A DNA stretch of 12,449 bases from CAYMKE01 sp964345135 (lineage in GTDB: Bacteria; Bacteroidota; Bacteroidia; Bacteroidales; JBBRXJ01). The position numbers and the translations under genes are program-made. The DNA lies in the NCBI GenBank assembly GCA_964345135.1, contig CAYFQI010000066.1, forward strand, positions 1-12,449, read 5' to 3'. Under the pieces are notes generated by a model. The model made no database searches. It was given only the letters and a program-made list of their open reading frames with translations, and was not told where the DNA came from. Numbering within the stretch: position 1 is the first letter of the stretch; every line of letters starts with the position of its first letter. Positions 9,601 to 12,449 of this stretch are shown in pieces.

Positions 9601-9966
9601 GCTTCATATGAACAAAAAGACCCGTTATTGATTTACAAGCTCGAATCATTTGATTTGTTCAGATCAATGAATGACAGGATCAACAAAGAAATCATCAGTA
9701 CACTGATGAAAGCATACATCCCATTACAGGATGCAAGCAATGTTAAAGAAGCACGTCCGCCTGAACGAATTGACCTCAGTGAATTTGAAACATCCAAAGA
9801 GGATATTGTCCCGGGAAGCAATAACCAACAAGCCGGAAACCGGCAGGATGATGGCCAGACTCAACCGGTCCGCAAAGATAAAAAAGTAGGAAGAAACGAT
9901 CCATGTCCCTGTGGCAGTGGTAAAAAATATAAACATTGTCACGGGAAAGTGGGAGCAAGCGTTTAG
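6658..9966 (+). CDS. secA: Preprotein translocase ATPase SecA (long Bacteroidota form)
   Basis: SecA is the cytoplasmic ATPase motor that pushes signal-peptide-bearing precursors through SecYEG. The 1102-residue protein shows Walker A (MATGEGKT, Lys198), DEVD (300-303, in DEVDSILIDDARTPL), the preprotein-binding region entered at GRILEGRRYSDGLHQA, LAGMTGTAETEA (568-579), TNRP (595-598), ATNMAGRGTDIKL (684-696) and the arginine-rich motif VI QLRGRAGRQGD (722-732). The helical scaffold and wing domains follow, then a low-complexity linker and a C-terminal zinc finger (Cys1083, Cys1085, Cys1094, His1095 in CPCGSGKKYKHCH) that binds SecB or ribosomes in other bacteria. It is about 200 residues longer than E. 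coli SecA, owing to extra segments near residues 58-103, 124-170 and 347-408, an arrangement usual for the phylum. The ATG at 6658 gives the standard SecA amino end. It stands alone, divergent from the protease genes; all catalytic motifs are intact. Confidence 0.98.
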   Translation: MDIVTKVLSKLFGNKYERDIKEIMPLVEQINQYFEEYKKLSNDALREESRKVKEALNDAVKDECTHIDELKETADKETDIYKQEEIYDQVDKIKEEIDKKLKDKMDEMLPRAFAIVKDTARRFKENETVEVTATEFDRNLAAERNSIDIKGDKAIWHNRWIAGGNEVNWDMVHYDVQLIGGVVLHQGKIAEMATGEGKTIAATLPVFLNALTGEGVHMITVNNYLAKRDAEWMGPMYEFHGLTVDCIDKHQPNSEERRHAYRADITFGTNNEFGFDYLRDNMAINPRDLVQRRHHYSIIDEVDSILIDDARTPLIISGPIAKSDTQKFEELRPKVERLVRSQKDLFNTIFAEAKKIINEGDTSKGGFMLLKAFKGLPKNKALIRYLSEEGHKALLQKTENVYMQENQKHMHKVTDDLFFVIDEKLNSIELTEKGIDLITSESDDPEFFILPDVGSEIAEIEKLDLNNAEKVAKKDKLMQNFAIKSERIHTIQQLLRAYTMFEKDTEYVVMDNKVKIVDEQTGRILEGRRYSDGLHQAIESKERVKVEEATQTFATITLQNYFRMYHKLAGMTGTAETEAGELWNIYKLDVVVIPTNRPVVRDDRNDLIYKTKKEKYESVIDEVQGILKNERAVLVGTTSVEVSELLGRMLKLRGIKHNVLNAKMHQREAEIVAEAGKTGMVTIATNMAGRGTDIKLESKVRENGGLAIIGTERHEARRVDRQLRGRAGRQGDPGSSQFFISLEDDLMRLFGSDRIASFMDRMGLKEGEEIQHPMISRSIERAQKKVEENNFGIRKRLLEYDDVMNSQREKIYKQRSHALYGERLSVDLAEMMRNVCESIVEEHYGNSEFATFNMELLRLLSVESPVDENEYLKINENELVDKIYDDVIKTHQRKTEAIAKQAFPVIKDVYQRQSHQYENIVVPISDGARTFQIVTNLKDNYETSGENLVKDYSKTIVLVTIDEAWKEHLREMDELRQSVQNASYEQKDPLLIYKLESFDLFRSMNDRINKEIISTLMKAYIPLQDASNVKEARPPERIDLSEFETSKEDIVPGSNNQQAGNRQDDGQTQPVRKDKKVGRNDPCPCGSGKKYKHCHGKVGASV

Positions 9967-10390
9967 GTTTGTTTTGGATATCAACATCGCATGGTATTCT
10001 AAGGTGATCTAAAACATTGGTAATTCATTTTCAATTTTAGATGAACCGAGCCATGACAAAGTTTTTGCCATGCGTTGTGCGTGATTATAAAAGGGAAAGA
10101 AAGGTATAAAAGATATAAGGGTCAATACACTCTTATCACTAACCCACGCCCCATCTATACCCTCTTAGAAAACCTATATACCAAACAATATTTTGTCTTA
10201 AGTGACTTAAAAAACAAACAGATGATATAAGTGTCTGGTGATCAAACGTTTTAACTGTTGATATTTGGCAAACCAAATTATGCATTTTTTTAAATACATG
10301 GTTTAATACACGGGAATTCAGTTGAATAAATATTTTTTTATTTTTTCCGGGCGATCGTGAATACATTAGCAGTATTTATAGTTGATCAAT
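9967..10390. other. Convergent gap between secA and lpxH, no gene seen
   Basis: No convincing coding sequence: the one open frame (10139-10366, minus) has no recognisable motif. Several weak structures occur. CATGACAAA (10052-10060) pairs with TTTGCCATG (10064-10072) with one mismatch, but no T run follows. ATTTGG (10263-10268) pairs with CCAAAT (10273-10278) across a four-base loop and is followed after six bases by seven T on the plus strand, so it could be a weak secA terminator. TTAAG and CTTAA flank three bases at 10198-10210. CAATACACTCTTA and CTATACCCTCTTA form a diverged direct repeat near 10123 and 10155. I found no strong intrinsic terminator for either flanking gene. Confidence 0.4.
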
Positions 10391-11137
10391 TCATTCAAAC
10401 GATTTCAGTTGAATACCATTCCCGTCAAATACACCATATGTAAAATGCGTGATCCAGTCGCCTAAATTGATAAACGTGGTGTCTTTATTCAGTTTTAATT
10501 CGACAGGGATATGGCGGTGTCCAAAAATGAAATAATCAATAGGTTTGTTTTGTAATATTTTTTTTGCAAATAGGACCAACCGTTCTTTATCTTCTCCTTT
10601 GAATTGGTCTGTTAATGTTTTGGAATAACGGCTTTTTTTTGCCCATGTTTGGCCAATATATATACCAATATCAGGATGAAGCCAGGAAAAGAACCATTGT
10701 AAAACCTTGTTTTTAAAGCATTTTTTTAAACATTTATAGCCAATATCACCCGGCCCCAGGTCATCACCATGTGCGATAAAAAAACGCTTTTCATTCATCT
10801 TTTTTATGATGGGTTTCCGGTGGATAATCATTCCGGTTTCTTCCGACAGGTATTGATTAATCCACATGTCATGGTTTCCTGTCATAAAATGCACCTTAAC
10901 GCCATTGTCTGTTAATTCAGCGATTTTTCCAAGGAAACGGGTAAATCCTTTAGGTACAACACGTTTATATTCCCACCAGAAATCAAATATATCACCCAGT
11001 AAATAAATCTCAGATGCTTTATCTTTGATGCTTTCAAGCCAGTGCACCACTTTTTTTTCTCTCTCGAGGCTCCGATATTTAGGATAAAGCCCTAAATGAA
11101 GATCAGAAGCAAAATATATGAATTGTTTTTGAACCAA
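10391..11137 (-). CDS. lpxH: UDP-2,3-diacylglucosamine diphosphatase LpxH
   Basis: LpxH hydrolyses UDP-2,3-diacylglucosamine to lipid X and UMP, a step of lipid A synthesis at the inner face of the cytoplasmic membrane. The 248-residue protein is a calcineurin-like metallophosphoesterase with every expected metal-ligand motif: Asp12 and His14 (SDLHLG), Asp49 (LGDIFDFWWE), Asn88 and His89 (TGNHD), His123 (AHGDD), His207 and His209 (FGHRH). The length and the FDFWWE and GNHD contexts fit the LpxH group rather than general phosphodiesterases. The start is unusual: the only reasonable codon is TTG at 11137, five codons in frame after the stop of the upstream gene, since the next Met (residue 85) lies beyond two metal motifs. 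ATT codons at 11143 and 11146 are less likely alternatives. Twelve bases separate it from the thioredoxin lipoprotein gene, so co-transcription and translational coupling are likely. Confidence 0.92.
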   Translation of the reverse strand: MVQKQFIYFASDLHLGLYPKYRSLEREKKVVHWLESIKDKASEIYLLGDIFDFWWEYKRVVPKGFTRFLGKIAELTDNGVKVHFMTGNHDMWINQYLSEETGMIIHRKPIIKKMNEKRFFIAHGDDLGPGDIGYKCLKKCFKNKVLQWFFSWLHPDIGIYIGQTWAKKSRYSKTLTDQFKGEDKERLVLFAKKILQNKPIDYFIFGHRHIPVELKLNKDTTFINLGDWITHFTYGVFDGNGIQLKSFE

Positions 11138-11149
11138 ATAAATAATGTT

Positions 11150-12316
11150 TTAATTGTTGGGTGTATTTGTTTTTTGAGCAGTGAAAATTTTTTCCAGCTT
11201 TTCATCTAATTGTTCCTCGTCTAAATCCTTTGCAATGATATGCCCTTCTTTGTCTAGAATGAAATTTTTCGGTATATCCCTGATGTTATAAACAGCTACT
11301 AATGGTGAATTCCAGTGTTGTAAATCGCTTACCTGATGCCAACCTCCAATCCTGTCTTTTTGTATTGCCTTAATCCATTCATTTTTGTTTTTGTCTAATG
11401 AAACCTGGTAAATGTCAAAGCCTTTGTTTGCATATTTGTAATATAGCTTGACAAATTTTTTATTTTCAATTCTGCATGGATTACACCATGAAGCCCAGAA
11501 ATCAAGTAGCACGTATTGTCCTTCTAAAGATGATAATAAAATGGTATCTCCCTTTGGGGAAGGTAATGCAATGTCGGGTACGGGCTGGCCGGTGCTGAAT
11601 TTTTTTTTCATTTCTTTGGCATGTTGAACTTGTTCATGAAATTGCTGAACCGGCTCGTATCCTGGGTATTTTTTTGTCAATGCCGAATCGAGCAGCAGGT
11701 ATATGTCGAAATGTTCTTCAGTTGTGATAAGCCTGTTTTCTGGTGTCACTTTTTGGTAAACAGCCATTAAACTGGCTAAAGAAGAAGGATGTTTTTTTAT
11801 GAACTCTACGAGGTATTCCTTTGTATCTTGTATAGTTGCACGATAAATGGAGTCAAGCTCTACCTTGATTGACGCTATCTCGGGGTTTTTCCTGTTTTCT
11901 TTGAACACCCGGCCCAGCGAATCAATGACCTCTTTCGACTCGGAAATTTTACCGGAAAGATTCTGAATGAACTTGGAGTCAACCGAGCCATTGATTGAAT
12001 ATGCGTTGTTGAATTTTTTAATACTGGTTTTTATATAGATTTCATCTGTTGTATTAATGATTAGTGTAATGCCTTCATTCGTGCCTGTTTGTAACGTGTA
12101 AAAACGTGGTTTTCCTGTTGTTCCGGTTAATTTAAAATAATTGTCTTCATTAATCACGGCGGAGTCAACCGGTACCAGTTTGTTGTTTTGCATTTTCTTT
12201 AAGTAAATCATATTGCCTGTACCACCTTCAACATTTCCTTTCACTATAAAATGAGGCTCCTTTTTATTACAGGAAATGAGCATAATCAATGAAAAAATAA
12301 ATATCAGTTGTTTCAT
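11150..12316 (-). CDS. DUF4369/TlpA-type thioredoxin lipoprotein
   Basis: A 388-residue envelope thiol-disulfide protein. The amino end (MKQLIFIFSLIMLISC) is a lipoprotein signal with Cys16 as the lipidated residue. The following NKKEP is not acid-rich, so I would expect it to face the periplasm, a tentative reading. Residues about 24-110 form a DUF4369-like beta domain (FIVKGNVEGGTGNMIYL, PVDSAVI), a helical middle region spans about 112-240, and a TlpA/AhpC-TSA thioredoxin domain occupies about 242-380. The redox motif is WCNPC (Cys278 and Cys281, preceded by LLDFWAS), and Pro349 in RDIPKNFIL is the usual cis-proline. The family is abundant in Bacteroidota; individual substrates are mostly unknown, with reduction of periplasmic disulfides or cytochrome maturation the usual suggestions. 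The ATG at 12316 begins the lipoprotein signal directly. It is the first gene of a unit with lpxH; I see no obvious functional tie beyond the envelope. Confidence 0.9.
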   Translation of the reverse strand: MKQLIFIFSLIMLISCNKKEPHFIVKGNVEGGTGNMIYLKKMQNNKLVPVDSAVINEDNYFKLTGTTGKPRFYTLQTGTNEGITLIINTTDEIYIKTSIKKFNNAYSINGSVDSKFIQNLSGKISESKEVIDSLGRVFKENRKNPEIASIKVELDSIYRATIQDTKEYLVEFIKKHPSSLASLMAVYQKVTPENRLITTEEHFDIYLLLDSALTKKYPGYEPVQQFHEQVQHAKEMKKKFSTGQPVPDIALPSPKGDTILLSSLEGQYVLLDFWASWCNPCRIENKKFVKLYYKYANKGFDIYQVSLDKNKNEWIKAIQKDRIGGWHQVSDLQHWNSPLVAVYNIRDIPKNFILDKEGHIIAKDLDEEQLDEKLEKIFTAQKTNTPNN

Positions 12317-12449
12317 GTTTTTGTTATTTTGTTATGTCTTATGTTTTATGCAATGAGCGTGTAAATATTATTAAAAAAAATCAAATTATAAATTTTTTTA
12401 TTTTAATTCTTTAAATTTTTGGTATTTTTAAGATTGTTTAATAATAACT

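Noticed and set aside
10052..10072. Hairpin CATGACAAA / TTTGCCATG as a secA terminator
   Set aside because: The stem has a mismatch and a three-base loop, and no T tract follows on either strand.
10139..10366. 75-codon open frame on the minus strand in the secA-lpxH gap
   Set aside because: Composition looks random, no signal or domain motif, and nothing about its start or context supports translation.

Overview
The window reads as chromosomal DNA from a member of the Bacteroidota. Two large secreted proteins end in the C-terminal sorting domain used by the type IX secretion system (T9SS), which is confined to that phylum. SecA is the long form (about 1100 residues) with the insertions usual in the group. 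The intergenic DNA is very AT-rich, no gene has a clear Shine-Dalgarno sequence, and a TAnnTTTG-type -7 box lies upstream of secA. I cannot place it below phylum level.

Layout. Positions 1-363 hold no gene. They contain an imperfect inverted repeat (about 65-209) and a good intrinsic terminator (249-281) for the minus strand. Two minus-strand genes follow in transcription order from right to left: a 1286-residue papain-family cysteine protease with a long multidomain tail (2591-6451), then a lysyl-endopeptidase-like serine protease (364-2529). Both carry a signal peptide and a T9SS sorting domain, and they probably form one operon ending at the 249-281 hairpin. A 206-base AT-rich divergent promoter region separates them from secA on the plus strand (6658-9966). 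A 424-base gap without a gene (9967-10390) lies between the convergent ends of secA and lpxH. The last two minus-strand genes are a DUF4369/TlpA-type thioredoxin lipoprotein (11150-12316) and, 12 bases downstream of it, the lipid A enzyme gene lpxH (10391-11137), which appears to start with TTG.

Functional reading. Every gene concerns the cell envelope or export. SecA drives Sec translocation of precursors into the periplasm, including the signal peptides of both proteases; T9SS (not encoded here) would then carry the proteases across the outer membrane. The thioredoxin lipoprotein would act on periplasmic disulfides, and LpxH makes lipid X for lipid A. No mobile element, CRISPR array, tRNA or rRNA was seen. 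Most of the window is ordinary housekeeping and secreted-enzyme DNA. The points most worth checking are the paired proteases and a possible activation relationship between them, the altered substrate pocket of the serine protease, the dense Asp-Ser/Thr glycosylation-like motifs in the cysteine protease, and the unexplained inverted-repeat structure at the left end.
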